A stretch of 64,000 bases of DNA from Mastacembelus armatus (lineage: Eukaryota; Chordata; Actinopteri; Synbranchiformes; Mastacembelidae), in NCBI RefSeq assembly GCF_900324485.2, contig NW_022872922.1, positions 1-64,000 of the forward strand. The letters run 5' to 3'. Position numbers and translations under genes: made by a program. Of the stretch, positions 33,331-44,359 are shown piece by piece (the stretch's first letter is position 1; each line of letters begins with the position of its first letter). The notes beneath the pieces are model-generated. The model was not told the DNA's origin, did not search any database, and saw only the letters and a list, made by a program, of their open reading frames with translations.

Positions 33331-36300
33331 TTTAGGCCCGAGCCCACTGAAAGTGCAGGCAAGGGCCTATTGTAATCGCTCAGTGAGCCAGGAGTACAAA
33401 ATTGCAAGGGGTCCCCCCAGGTAGCATGGATGACTTACCCACACCCCACCATGACGTGGGACTGCGCGAGACCTTTCCGAAAATATATATATTATGATTG
33501 ACAGGTGGCCGTGGGCCTGGAAATCGTTAGGAATATTCTTATTATTATACTTTTCTGCGCTTTAATAAACTCAATTTTGACCCCCTGAACATATTCGAAA
33601 ACTCACAAAAATTTGCACCCAAGTCAGAATCGTGAAAAAATTTTGTTTTTTAAAGGTTTCACACACGACCTCAAAACAACGGCTCCACAGCGCCCCCGGG
33701 AAAAGTTGAAATACATTGCGCCTATGGGAGGCCGACCCACATTTTTTTCATCGCACACTCACCAAACTCAGCACGCCTCTTCTTCCTTTCGGGGCAAGCA
33801 AAAAAGCTTATCATGTCAAGGTCATATGACCAACAGGAAGTCCACCAGCCTGGAGTTTATCTAAAGGTCATTGAGTTCGCCGTTTTTTGCTGCCCTCGCA
33901 TTCTTTCTAACTCGTCCTAGGGCTTTTCACCGATTGAGCTCATTTTTGGTCAGCATCACCTAGACCCATGGGGCTGCAAAAGTTATCCAAATTTTTTCGC
34001 TCACTTTCACGGTTTTCGTTTGATGCCGCCTTCCAGCCGACGTACGATTTTTGGCTCGCCACCATTTCTTCAACTTGTAATAACTCTCACACGCATGGTC
34101 GGATTTGAATCGGACCAATTGATGAATTGTAATCCCTGCCGCCCTGAACCCATTTCATTAAACTAAATCAAAATAGGCCCAATAGCGCCCCCTGTATAAC
34201 GATTTGAAAATTGCCATTCAAACCAAAACATTTACTTTGTCAGAATTGTACCAAATTTGGCACACACATCCTTTAGGGCATCCTGATCATAAAAGCCAAT
34301 TGGACCCATGCCCTATATTCAATGCTGTTGCCATGGTGATGACCAAATCTCGCCATTCATTTCCAATGAGAATTTTGCAAAATGTCCAGTTTTCACACAC
34401 CTCGTACCTGAGCGAACTCGTCCTAGGGCTTTTGACCGAATGAGCTGATTCTTGGTGAGCATCATCTAGACATGAAGGGGCAGCTAAAGTTATCCAAATT
34501 TTTTTGCTAACTTTTACGGTTTTCCTTTGCGGACCCCAGAAGTTGACCTATGTTTTGCCATCTTCATATTGTGATAACTCACAAACGCATGGTCGGATTT
34601 CAATCGGACCAATTGATGAATTGTAGAGCCCACTGGCCATGTGACTTAAGAAAATCACTATAGATGCAATAGCGCCCCCTATGTACTTGCACTTACTTTG
34701 TCAGAACTGTACCAAATTTGGCACTGACCTCCGTGGGGGTCCACTAAGACAGGCACATGGTCTACTTGGGGGGGTGTGGGGGGGTGCGGATAGCGCCCCC
34801 TATGTACTTGCACTTACTTTGTCAGAACAGTACCACATTTGGCACAAGCATCCTTCAGGGCATCCTCATCAAAAGGCCAATTGGACAACACGTTATAGTT
34901 GCAATAGCGCCGCCTACGTACTTAACCCTCTGGGGTCTGAGGGGGTTTTTGGGGCCTGGACAAATTTTGACATGTCCTGACATTTGTGCTTTTTTCAGTG
35001 TTTTTTAAACATATTAATGTCTAAAGTCTAATAACACTGTAATCAGCACAAAATTGGCTACAATAATATGTGAGCTTCAAGTTTATACATTATTGTGTTT
35101 TTGAGAAAAAAGTGTTTATGCATGGCTAGTGAAAAACTACAATTTTTTACTCACTGAAATAAGACCATAAAACACAAACAGAACATTGGTTCACAAGACT
35201 TTGGAGACCAGCATGTTGTAGGCTAAAGTGTTTACTTCAGAGTGCTGTGAATGTCATCTTCTTCACACATTCACAGAAAACAATACACTGATTTAAATTT
35301 TCTAAGACACTTTTTGTCCAGAAAGGCCATATGCAAGAGGGTGTGTCTGAGGATGAATAGTCATGTGATTTACCTGAGAACACAAAAGACGCACTTGAAC
35401 GTCCAGACAAAGGCGCGCATAATGAGCCTTTCAGTCAATGTAGATGGGACGGATTAGTGCTGTACAATACAACACAATGAGGAGCAAACGATCCTCATTT
35501 GAGTTAAAATCAGTGTTTTTACTCTGAGGACAAACTAAACTATTTGTCTCTGTGTGGAATGTAAGGAGCGCCACTTCACGTGCCATCATCCAAACACGCC
35601 GAAAAAGTGAGTAAATTCTATGATGAAGTTTGATATTTTGTGTCATTTCTCGGGGGCGTGCACATATTTACCTGGTTCACCTGAGATTATTTACATGTGA
35701 ACAGTGGACAGTGTACAAGGCGGGACCGCATTACCTGTAATGAGGTGAGACAGGAAAAAACGGACTTCTCCTTACGTTCATACGGATTAAATAAAAAGTG
35801 ATGATTTGTTTTTGACTTGAATTGTGTCACCTAAAAGAAAACATTTCAAGCTTTCTAGCCATATAATTCTTATTTTTATGAGCCAAGTATTCGCTGAGAT
35901 TCTGGTTGTTTTATTTACGCGTCTGTGAAGAGAAATGGCAGAGACAGAAAAGTCAGAGAGCGCACCCTGTCGGCTTTCTTTATTTAAAAAAAGCACAGCG
36001 TTTTGTTGTTATTATGATGGTATACCACTAAAACTAGACCCTTTACAGATTTGAATGATATACTTCTTTTATCTGTACGATCAGAATTGACGGAGTAATT
36101 TAAGTTTGTTTCGGCCTTATCAGAAAAAGATGCGTCAAAACGCGCCGGCGCGTGCGTCGACCCCAGAGGGTTAAACTTACTTTGTCAGAATTGTACCAAA
36201 TTTGGCACAGACGTCCGCGGGGGTCCACTAAATGACGTGGTCTTCTTGGGGGGGGGGGGTATTGGGGGGCAGCCAATTTTTGGGGGGTAGTCAATTCAGG

Positions 36301-36490
36301 GGGGCTACTCCGGGAGGCTGTCCCATTCAGGGGGGCACCTAGGGGAGGCACTCGGGAGGAGGTGGTCTCCTCGGTGGTTTGGTCCGTTCATGGAGAGGCG
36401 CTTAGGGATGCGGTTTGTTCGGGGACGCGGTTCGCTGGGGGACGCGGTTCGCTCGAGGCGAGGGCCGTTCATCGCCGCTTGCGGCTATAT
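33331..36490 (+). repeat. Unclassified fish repeat, fuller copy, with a nested piggyBac-like element
   Basis: Starts TTAGGCCCGAGCCC and ends near GAGGGCCGTTCATCGCCGCT and TTGCGGCTATA at about 36480. A piggyBac-like element at 34926-36170 interrupts it. Between about 34227 and 36280 a module containing CTTACTTTGTCAGAA and ACCAAATTTGGCAC occurs four times; the two full neighbours at 34674 and 34793 are spaced about 120 bp, so part of the repeat is itself a short tandem array. The right part is rich in G runs. No coding capacity seen. Confidence 0.55.
34926..36170. mobile_element. piggyBac-like non-autonomous element in a TTAA site
   Basis: Flanked by TTAA at 34922-34925 and 36171-36174, with inverted ends CCCTCTGGGGTC. 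The left end reads CCCTCTGGGGTCTGAGGGGG and the right end carries GCGCCGGCGCG. It is inverted relative to the three copies in the 5S array. At 1245 bp with no transposase frame it needs a transposase from elsewhere. Confidence 0.82.
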
Positions 36491-36679
36491 TTCTTTTTTT
36501 TATTCCTAATTCAAGGCCAGGGAGACCCGATAGCTTCCGGTTTCCTTTTTGATGACTATATTACACTGCCACCTACTGGCCTTCTACAGAAATACCCATT
36601 CAACACAGAAATACACAGAATAACAAAATACACAAACTTCACTTTGGTCTTTTTGTTTTCTTTACATTTTGAGTGGGTT
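36491..36679. other. Anonymous spacer
   Basis: A short unrecognised stretch containing a T-rich run and a GCCACCTACTGGC motif. Confidence 0.35.
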
Positions 36680-36881
36680 ACACATGCATAAACACTTTTT
36701 TCTCAAAAACACAATCATGTATAAACTTGCTGCTCACATATTATTGTAGCCAAGTTTGTGCTGATTACAGTGTTATCAGACTTTAGACATTAATATGTTT
36801 AAAAGACACTGAAAAAAGCACAAATGTCAGGACATGTCAAAATTTGTCCAGGCCCCAAAAACCCCCTCAGACCCCAGAGGG
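36680..36881. mobile_element. Solo end of a piggyBac-like element
   Basis: About 200 bp matching the CCCTCAGACCCCAGAGGG end of the 34926 and 45168 elements, closed by TTAA at 36882-36885. The other end is missing; homology begins near GCATAAACAC at about 36685. It abuts a transposase-gene fragment directly. Confidence 0.75.
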
Positions 36882-36889
36882 TTAAAAAA

Positions 36890-37110
36890 AGGGGTTATTC
36901 TCGTGGTAAAATGTACTCCGAACTGGCGGACTTGGTTGATTTCGTTAGCAACGAACTGCAGTACTCCGGGCAACTTCACGGGTACCGTTGGATGTACGCT
37001 AAATGCCGAGAACACGGACTGCGTGTGAGGAAGGAGGATGTGCTCTTGGTTTTGAAGGAGCTGGATCCCAGAGGAGTGTCATTAAGGCAAGCAAGGCTAC
37101 TAACGTAGTT
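36890..37110 (+). pseudogene. IS3-like transposase fragment, plus strand
   Basis: A frame reading KRGYSRGKMYSELADL, DFVSNELQYSGQLHGYRWMY, CREHGLRVRKEDVLLVLKEL and DPRGVSLRQARLLT. The HGYRWMY...HGLRV stretch resembles the HTH_21 segment of IS3-type transposases, and similar proteins with integrase cores are common in fish genomes (possibly IS3EU). The catalytic core is missing. It joins directly to the piggyBac-like TTAA end and overlaps in content with the inverted fragment to its right. Confidence 0.55.
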
Positions 37111-37125
37111 CCGTCGTCTGAGACG

Positions 37126-37390
37126 TTAGGAATACTGCAGTTCGTTGCTAACGAAATCAGCCAAGTCTGCCAGTTCGGAGTACGTTTTACCACGAGAATA
37201 ACCCCTTTTGTTAAGTATTCTCTTCAGGTGTCTCTCACTTAGGTAAAAACCGTGTTTACTGCCAAGCACTGATTTAATGTCTCTGTATTTGAGCCCTAGC
37301 TCAAAATAAAACTCTACGAACTGCTCCCACACTTGTATTCTTTCCATTGTTGTCGTTTCCATGGAGACAGTCTGACCCGGAAGTAGATTT
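37126..37390 (-). pseudogene. IS3-like transposase N-terminal fragment, minus strand
   Basis: From about 37362 leftward the frame reads METTTMERIQVWEQFVEFYF, RDIKSVLGSKHGFYLSERHL, KRILNKRGYSRGKTYSELAD and DFVSNELQYS. It is the N-terminal part of the same protein as the plus-strand fragment. The shared 75 bp form an inverted repeat (36892-36966 against 37129-37209) around a 160-bp loop. A TCTCGCAAAA/TTTTGCGAGA palindrome at 37411-37431 may be the element's end. Confidence 0.55.
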
Positions 37391-37450
37391 ACAATGAGAA
37401 AGTTTCTCGGGATCTCGCAAAACTTTTGCGAGATCTCGCAAAGTTTCGCA

Positions 37451-37514
37451 CTTCACATTTTCAGATGGGTATCTGCTGTGTCTCCCAGTATTAAAATGTA
37501 CTTTTGGTTTGCTG

Positions 37515-37546
<32 letters not shown>

Positions 37547-37678
37547 TCTGCAGAGCCTTTCTCACATCTGCTCGAGGCGGGTATCGAACCCCGGTCTCCC
37601 GGGTGAAAACCCTGAGCGGTGTCTCTCACCCGTCCACCCCAACCACCGCCTTTTTCCAGCTGGTACCCAAAACAAGAG
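37451..37678 (-). repeat. 5S array spacer (left edge)
   Basis: Matches the non-transcribed spacer found between all the 5S genes to the right, including the T run near 37516-37539 and the tRNA-like segment at about 37574-37650. The array starts abruptly at about 37451 (CACTTCACATTTTCAGATGG). Confidence 0.8.
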
Positions 37679-37777
37679 AAGCCTACAGCACCTGGTATTC
37701 CCAGGTGGTCTCCCGTCCAAGTACTAACCAGGCCCGGTCCTGCTTAGCTTCCGAGATCGGACGGGATCGGGCGCAGG
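37679..37777 (-). rRNA. 5S rRNA gene, 3' part, cut by a LINE
   Basis: The last 99 bases of a 5S gene on the minus strand, with the internal promoter region (AAGCTAAGCAGGACCGGG and GGTTAGTACTTGGACGGG). The first 25 bases lie at 44360-44384. Between them is the Mutsu-type LINE, flanked by CAGG (37774-37777 and 44360-44363). The gene cannot give normal 5S rRNA. Confidence 0.88.
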
Positions 37778-38113
37778 TTTTTTTTTTTGTTGTTTTTTAT
37801 TATCAAAAATTCAGTGCTGCATTACAACCAATAAAACATACAATATACATGGAATTCAAACTATCACCGCTAACACCCCATCCAATCCCCCCCAAAGAAG
37901 CCTCCCATCTACACAAAAAACCCCAAAAAACCCCCATTCCTGTGCAGTCCCCACCCCCCCATAGCAGAAGAGCCCTCATCCACCATTCAGTGTCGTATTT
38001 GCAACCAACACAAACTATACAGCATATGAAATCCCAAACCCCCCCCCCAAAAAACCCCCACATCAACTCCCAAACACAAAACCCCCCAAAAAAAGGAGAA
38101 GCCCCCCCCCCTC

Positions 38114-41100
38114 CTAAAACCCAAAATCGAACAACAGCTCGGTCCCCTCTCCCGCCCCACAGAACGTTGAAAATCGACCAAACACTCCCAGAAACCAATC
38201 TCTGTCTTCCTGAAATAATCCACTAAGGTGGGCTCTCACTATATTTTGGTAGACTCTCACTAGGCTCACTGCTTTCTGCTCAAATAAGGCATAATTTCTT
38301 ACCAACATAATGGCCCTCCTTGCCGAACTCAACAAGAAATTGACCATACTGTTGTCGTTAGGCCAAAAACCCACAACCATTCCCAGTCCTCGTCCAGCTC
38401 CACTACCAGGCCACATCTAGTTTCTAAAAGGGTCCTCACTGCCGCTTTAAACCCCTGTATTGTCCTGCAGCGCATCAACAAGTGTTCCAGTGTTTCATCC
38501 TCTGCCATGCACTTGGGACATGCCCTGGCAAACTTCTTCTTGTCTATCTGATGGAGCACAATCCCTGTAAAAACCCTTCTATGTCGGATTTTAAAGTCAT
38601 TGCTGAAGCACTGGTGACCATTAAATCTGCAATGCAAATTTCCCCAGATCTTTCTGCAATCCTTCCCCTCAAACACAGCCGCCCAACGTACTTCTGCCGC
38701 CGGCCTCCTGCTCCGCTGGGCGACGAAAAACCGGTACCAATAGGAAGTCTTTGCTTCTTCCATAGCCGGTGCCCCTGGCAGCCCCAATAGCACAAACCTT
38801 GGGATCCCAGGGCCCCCCCCCCCTCCCCGCCATCCGCCCTCAGTTTTTCCACCCCTCCAACACCCTCCAGAAGCTAGCTAGTCTCCACTTGTTATATGTA
38901 GGCCCTTGCCATCTGACCACGTCAAAAACACCCTCCGCCGTCATAACGTCACCCAACTTACATATCCCCCACCCCTCTAACACTCTTGTTCGCAGCGGCC
39001 TCCCCCCTTTTAACCTGTTAGTTTTACCCCAGAGCGGATCCGCTCCGATTTTTTGCATGTCCAGATATGCCTCAAAAGATCGTCGGAAAATGTGTATACA
39101 GTCTAAAAAATTTTATGTCTAATAAAACCTTAAAGTCTCACGATTCAAATGACATAAAGCAATTTTGGATTGAATAATCACAGCGACTACAGTTTCTTAA
39201 TATTTAAACAAAAGTACAAATACAGTACAATACGCTGTTCCTTACCTTTCTCTCGTGTAACTTCATATGTTTACTCAATAATAGAGTGTCGCATATCGTT
39301 TTGTTCGTTAGAATCCATAGAACAAAGTGCACCCATGTTTTAGTCCAAAGAGACGTAATATTGTACAGTAAATCCATAAATCCATCGTCCTCCTCATAAT
39401 AAGCCGTAAACCGCTTCGTTTTACGGCTGTTTTGTCAGTTTATTCAATAAAGTTTGACATAGCAAGCTTCTGTGAATCACATGAGGCCTCAATCAAACGT
39501 GTTGTTACGTTTCACAGCGTAACTAACGGTAAAACCAATAGAATTCACACCCTCAGAGCAAATCCCAGTCAGGGGGCATATTCTAACTTCGATTGACAGG
39601 AGAATTAGCCAGTCAAATTGGTCGTAAATGGTGACAGACGCATCTTGTAGCCAATGATGAGGCCTAAAAATCAACATATTGCATGTCGTGCCAGATGACG
39701 CAACAGTGGGCTTTAACGCAGCCCCTCCTTACTGTAAATGTAGCCATGACAACACTGGGCAGGCAGCGCTCGACGCTAGAGGGGGAGGGGAGTCATGTTT
39801 CACATTCTACAGCGCGCCGATAGAAAACTGGGACGCTTTTGCTTCAATCGGCACCAAGGCCGTCAAAATAACTCTTAAAATGTAAGAACAACAGCTAGTT
39901 TAATTTACCTATGTGTTTTTCGGCCATTTGCAAAAAAGGGGGCGGGGTAGACAAGAGGTTTTAAAATCTGCGCATTATTAAAGATCGGCTGCTCCAAAAC
40001 CTGCGCCTTACCGGCAACCTGGCAGCTTACCAATGACCTCACCTGAACCCAAGCCTCCATCATTTCCCTAAGCACCGGCTCGAGATGTTGCCACTTTTGC
40101 ACCGAAGCGTTCGCACACAGGTTGTATAACCCACACCCCCCACAGGAGTCGATGCCCTGGCGAAAAAAATCCTTCCACCCGCAAGCCGACTTTCCGTACA
40201 AAAAATCCTGCATCAATTTCAACCTGAATGCCTTCTTCTTAGCCTCGAAATCCGTTAATTTCAACCCACCCTCCTCGTATTTGGCTATCAAGGTCGCGTG
40301 CGCCACCCCCACCCCTTTTCCCCTCCACAGAAAGCCCGAGATGACAGACTGAACCTTCTTTAAAACGGCCCCCGGCATGTCATACACCTGCATTGCGTAC
40401 AAAGCTTTCGACGCTACAAGCGTATTTACCACTGCCACCCTCCCTTTGATTGTTAACTGCCTCCTCTTCCAATTGTTTAACAGATTCTGCATCTTCCTGA
40501 TGACGTCCTCCCACGTAACGTCCCTTGCTGCTGCATAGTCCGGCCCTATCTGTACCCCCAGCAACCTTATATTCCCCGTTTTCCGCCTAAAACCCCACTC
40601 CATTCCACCCTCCACCCCCCCACAATCCCGAATTTCAGACTTCTGGATATTGACCTTTGCTCCCGACGCCCTCTCATAGACTTTCAGAAGCTCCAGCACC
40701 CGGCTCACACTTTTGCTGTCCCTCACCATCACACTCACGTCATCGGCAAACTGGACAATTTTGATCTGTCGCCCCCCCGGCGTCATTATCCCTCGCACCT
40801 GCTCATCCTGCTCAATCAAACTTGACAGGGGCTCCGCCGCCAGCGCATACAGCAGCGGCGATAAGGGGCATCCCTGCCTGACCGACCGCTCCAGCCGGAA
40901 GCTGTCTGTTAACGTGCCGTTGCATTTTACACAGCTACTAGCATTACTATACAACAGGCTAATCCATGCCCTGAACCGCTCTCCAAACCCACACTTCCGC
41001 AACACCTGTTGCAAGAACCCCCGCTCCACTCTGTCAAAAGCCTTTTGCAAGTCAATACTGAGAAAGACACCCCCCCCCCCGGGTCATTTCCCCAAAAACA

Positions 41101-42863
41101 CTCCGCACTGTCAGGATATTATTTACAATGCTTCTCCCCGGAATGCTATAAGATTGTGACTCATTCACTACCGTCCCCACAACTGACTTCAGTCGCGACG
41201 CTAAAAACCTTGCCAGGATCTTATAATCCGAATTTAGCAGGCTAATAGGCCGATAATGTTCGAGATTTTCCCTCTCCCCACTGTTTTTATATATGAGCGT
41301 GATTACACCCTGCGTAAAGGATGAGGGGAGACGCTGTGCACGCTCCATTTCCAAAAACACCTCCAGCAGAATAGGGCCAATCTGCTGCCTATATGCCTGG
41401 TAGAACTCACTAGACAGCCCGTCCATCCCCGGGCTCTTGTTCTTTTTCAGACTACCAATTTCCCGGTCTATATCTCGCAAGGTTATCTCCCTATCACAAT
41501 CCTCCCTCTCTGCTGCACTAATTTGCCCCCGGAGACTTGCCACCGCCTCCTCCACCACCACCTGCGAAACAGACCCCCTCCGGAATAACCCCTGATAAAA
41601 CCCATGCACCGTACGCGTTATACCCTCTAAGTCTGAATGCAGCACCCCCTCCTCATCCCTAAGCCGATGTAAGAAGGCCCTCTCTTGCCTCACCTTCTCC
41701 AGCCCTAGAAAAAACCCCCTATTTCCCTCCCCCTCCAATATGTCCCTCGCCCGACTCCTGATCATCGCCCCCCTACATTTACCGTCTTCATACTTATCCA
41801 GCTTACTTTTCAGCTCCAGATAAGCCTGGCACCCATAATCCGGATCCGTCCCCAACTTCACCGCCTCCCTCGTTAACCGCTCTCGCAATACCTCGACCTC
41901 CCCTCTTTCCCTCCACGCCTTCTGCTTACTGTAGCTTATACAGATTTTCTTTATCCTGGCTTTGACCCCCTCCCACCAGTCTGACATGTTTACCACATGA
42001 CACACTTCCGCACCCACGTCCAGCCAAAACTTCCTCATCCTAGCCTGAAAGAACTTATCCTGCAGCAGACTAACGTTAAAGTGCCACAACCCCCCGTTCC
42101 GTGCTCCCTTCCCCTCTCCCATCACTAATGTCACTGCCGCGTGATCACTCCCTCCATTGAAATCATAACCACACCTCTCCACCCTCCTGATGAAGTCATC
42201 CGAAATCAACGCAAAATCAATCCGAGACTGCTTCATTTTCCCCAAGATAATCTGCCGCCTCGAGAAGGCAGTCATGTTAGGATGCAACGTCCTCCACACG
42301 TCCACTAATTTCCCCGCTGACATCAAATTCAAAACCGCCTTCCTGCTGACATCATTCCCATATGTATTGTGGACCCCCGCATCCCTCTTTTCCACAACTA
42401 CATTCCAATCCCCCATAATAATTGTGGCATGCGTGCACCATTTCCCCAACGACACAAAGAAGTCCCTCCTAGCTGAGTCCTCATTTGGAGCATGAATTGA
42501 CATCAGCCTAATCCGCTGGCCGTCGCAGACTACATCCACCACCAGCACCCTCCCCTCCTCCCCCCTGTGTATACACACCACCCCACCCACCCTGTGTTTC
42601 TTAACCATTATGGCAACATCAGCCCTGCCATTGGGGCTCCTTGCCGTCACCACTTTGTAAAGCCCCTTCCTTTCTATTTCCCTCTCCACCTCCTCATCCC
42701 ACTTAGTTTCTTGTAGACACACCATATCACTACGCAACTGCGCCATGAACCCATTTAACTTCCCTCTGTTCTGCAGCCCATTTGCATTCCAAGACAGCAG
42801 AGACACTACCATGCTTTGCGACAGAACACAGAAAAGAATTTTCCATAGCGCTTCCCCATTCAT
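38114..42863 (-). pseudogene. Mutsu-type LINE ORF2: endonuclease, reverse transcriptase, zinc knuckle
   Basis: The N-terminal 603-codon frame (42863-41052) has APE endonuclease blocks VSLLSWNANGLQ, CLQETKW, IIMGDWNVVVEK and GGSDHAAV, then KNKSPGMDGLSSEFY and EHYRPISLLNSDYK. The next frame (from 41050) continues with QKAFDRVERGF, RQGCPLSPLLYALAAEPLS and the catalytic FADDVSVMV near 40740-40760. The switch falls in the C11 run at about 41071-41081; one inserted or lost base there explains it. A DNA element at 39050-39941 cuts the C-terminal third, which continues at 39058-38114 in more than one frame with the knuckle CPKCMAEDETLEHLLMRC near 38466-38520. It would nick the 5S gene and prime cDNA synthesis there. 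Confidence 0.82.
39050..39941 (-). mobile_element. Small DNA element nested in the Mutsu-type ORF2
   Basis: About 0.9 kb between two halves of ORF2, with ends TTTTTTGCA and (reverse complement) TTTTTTGCA as a 9-bp terminal match. On the minus strand it matches the segment at 22863-23560 over long stretches, including GCTGTTGTTCTTACATTTTA and an exon-like block with a GTAAG donor at about 39246. It carries an extra block (about 39600-39740) absent from the other copy. No transposase is visible and I found no clear target duplication. Confidence 0.55.
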
Positions 42864-42899
42864 ATCTCTGTCCCCCCCACTTTCTTCCTCTTCTCAGTT

Positions 42900-43967
42900 T
42901 TACCCCTCTTCCCCCCCCGTGGCTCTTTTCCTCACCTGCCCCAACTCCACCCCCGAGTCCCTCCCCCCCCCCTCCAGCTCCGAGTCCATCCTGCGGCTCA
43001 GCGCCACACTCGACCCCGCCCAATCAATAGACAGTACCTTGGTTCCTGCAGGCCGCTCCCCCCATTCTCTCCCCGCCTGGGCCTCTGCGCCGGCTTCTCC
43101 ACCGCCCGATGAGCCCAGAGATATCGCATCCAGGCTGGACCCCAGCCCGTCCTCCTCCTGCTGCCGTCCTCCCAAGTCCTCCTGCCGCAGCCCCGCCTCC
43201 GCCTCCACCGAATCCGGCCTCTGCTCCTCCTCCGCCCTCTCCTCCACCGCACGCTCCTCCTCCTCCTCTGCCTCCTCGTCATCCCGTGGCCCACCGAAAA
43301 GCTCCTCGTCCTCCTCCTCCTCCTTCTCCTCACTATAGTTGCATATACAGTTTGCCTCATTGTTGTGGCAGACTTCGCATCGTTTCACCCAGCTGTGGCA
43401 CTCCCTCGCATAATGTCCTTGCCCCCCGCATTTCCTACACAGGAACTCCGGGCACTCTCTTAAAATGTGTCCTGGCTGAAGACACAGCCTACACACTTGC
43501 GTTTGCCGGTCATGAATTACTCGAAAGTACTCCGCCCCCTCCGCCGTCATGAACTTCGTGGAGTACGGCAGCGACTGCACTTTGTCATTAAAACGCACCT
43601 TCATAAACCGTGTCCCGTCCGCTATATTTGTCCCCGGCCACATTCTCCTCTTAATCGGTGAAACTACCATCACACCCCACCCCTGCAGCTTCGCCACAAT
43701 CTCCTCGTCCTTAATATACGCCAGCAGCTCCAAAAACGAGACCACCAGCTCGTCATTTGTAATGTCCTTCGCTACCACTTGCGTGCTCCCGATTTTCAGA
43801 CCATCCAGCAGCCTCCTCTTCCCCGCGGGGTGACTCATAGTGATCTCGTACAGTCGCGTGTTTTTACATCTGCACGCCAAAATCCCCCCACACAGCTCTC
43901 TGACGCTCTTCATTAGTTCCATCGGCGTAACGTTCTCCTCACCCCGAATCTCCACCAGCACCGTCAA
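42900..43967 (-). pseudogene. Mutsu-type LINE ORF1, CCHC zinc-knuckle RNA-binding protein
   Basis: 355 codons with MTVLVEIRGEENVTPMELMK near the start, a central region (PIKRRMWPGTNI), two standard knuckles CRLCLQPGHILREC and CRKCGGQGHYAREC, and a variant third, CEVCHNNEANCIC. An acidic tail rich in Glu follows. This is the usual Tx1/L1-like ORF1 layout for binding the element RNA. The first codon is TTG and an in-frame stop lies just upstream, while another frame runs upstream to an ATG at 44179 (MFGGGDGRGAHV) and ends at 43964. ORF1 therefore probably begins at 44179 and has a frameshift near 43967. Confidence 0.75.
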
Positions 43968-44359
43968 ATCCTATACACTTTCTCCACACACGCTGCACTT
44001 ACCGCGCCCTCTGCCACACCGCTTCCTCGTTCCACCCGACCTTTTTCCCCTCTGCTGCTTTCCTCCTCTGTTCCTCCTGCCACACGATCTCCACCGCTCC
44101 GATCTCCACCTCCCCGTCGAGCCTCCATTTCCACACTCTCCGTCACATGAGCGCCTCGTCCATCTCCGCCACCAAACATCGAAAAGAGTCCCCCCCCCCC
44201 GACAGCCAGGGCCCCCAGCCGCAGCTCCCCTCTCCGCTCTTGTCTCTCTAATTTAATTTTTACTTTCGTTTTCTCAAAAAAAAAACAGGTTCAGTCACCA
44301 AAAGGATCGCAGCTGACACAGGCAGCTCTCTCCACTTCCTTACCAAACCGTCACGTGCT

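Larger units (their letters stand above)
27495..34645. repeat. Tandem duplication, copy 2
   Basis: Direct repeat of 20312-27466. The junction between copies is a run of 19 G at 27476-27494, matching a shorter G run (20301-20311) at the left edge of copy 1. At its right edge copy 2 continues smoothly into the rest of the unclassified repeat, so copy 2 keeps the original right flank and copy 1 the original left flank. Confidence 0.9.
37778..44359 (-). mobile_element. Mutsu-type Tx1-clade LINE inserted in a 5S rRNA gene
   Basis: A 6.6-kb non-LTR retrotransposon, same orientation as the 5S gene. Its 3' end is A-rich (T-rich on the plus strand at 37778-37799). It encodes ORF1 with CCHC knuckles (42900-43967, perhaps starting near 44179) and a large ORF2 (42863 to about 38114) with endonuclease, reverse transcriptase and a C-terminal zinc knuckle. 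A CAGG duplication flanks it. Tx1-clade families are known for target specificity, and Mutsu is the one described in 5S rRNA genes; the name rests on target, clade and layout. The copy is disabled by an internal DNA element (39050-39941) and several frameshifts. Confidence 0.82.

Noticed and set aside
34670-36290. Regularly spaced repeats that could recall a CRISPR array
   Set aside because: Units are about 120 bp, imperfect, lie in a vertebrate interspersed repeat and lack short spacers.
37504-38226. 240-codon plus-strand Pro-rich frame
   Set aside because: It runs across 5S spacer, 5S antisense and the LINE 3' UTR, so it is a chance frame.
42745-43338. A 197-codon Ser/Pro-rich plus-strand frame
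   Set aside because: It is the antisense of the acidic Glu-rich tail of the LINE ORF1.
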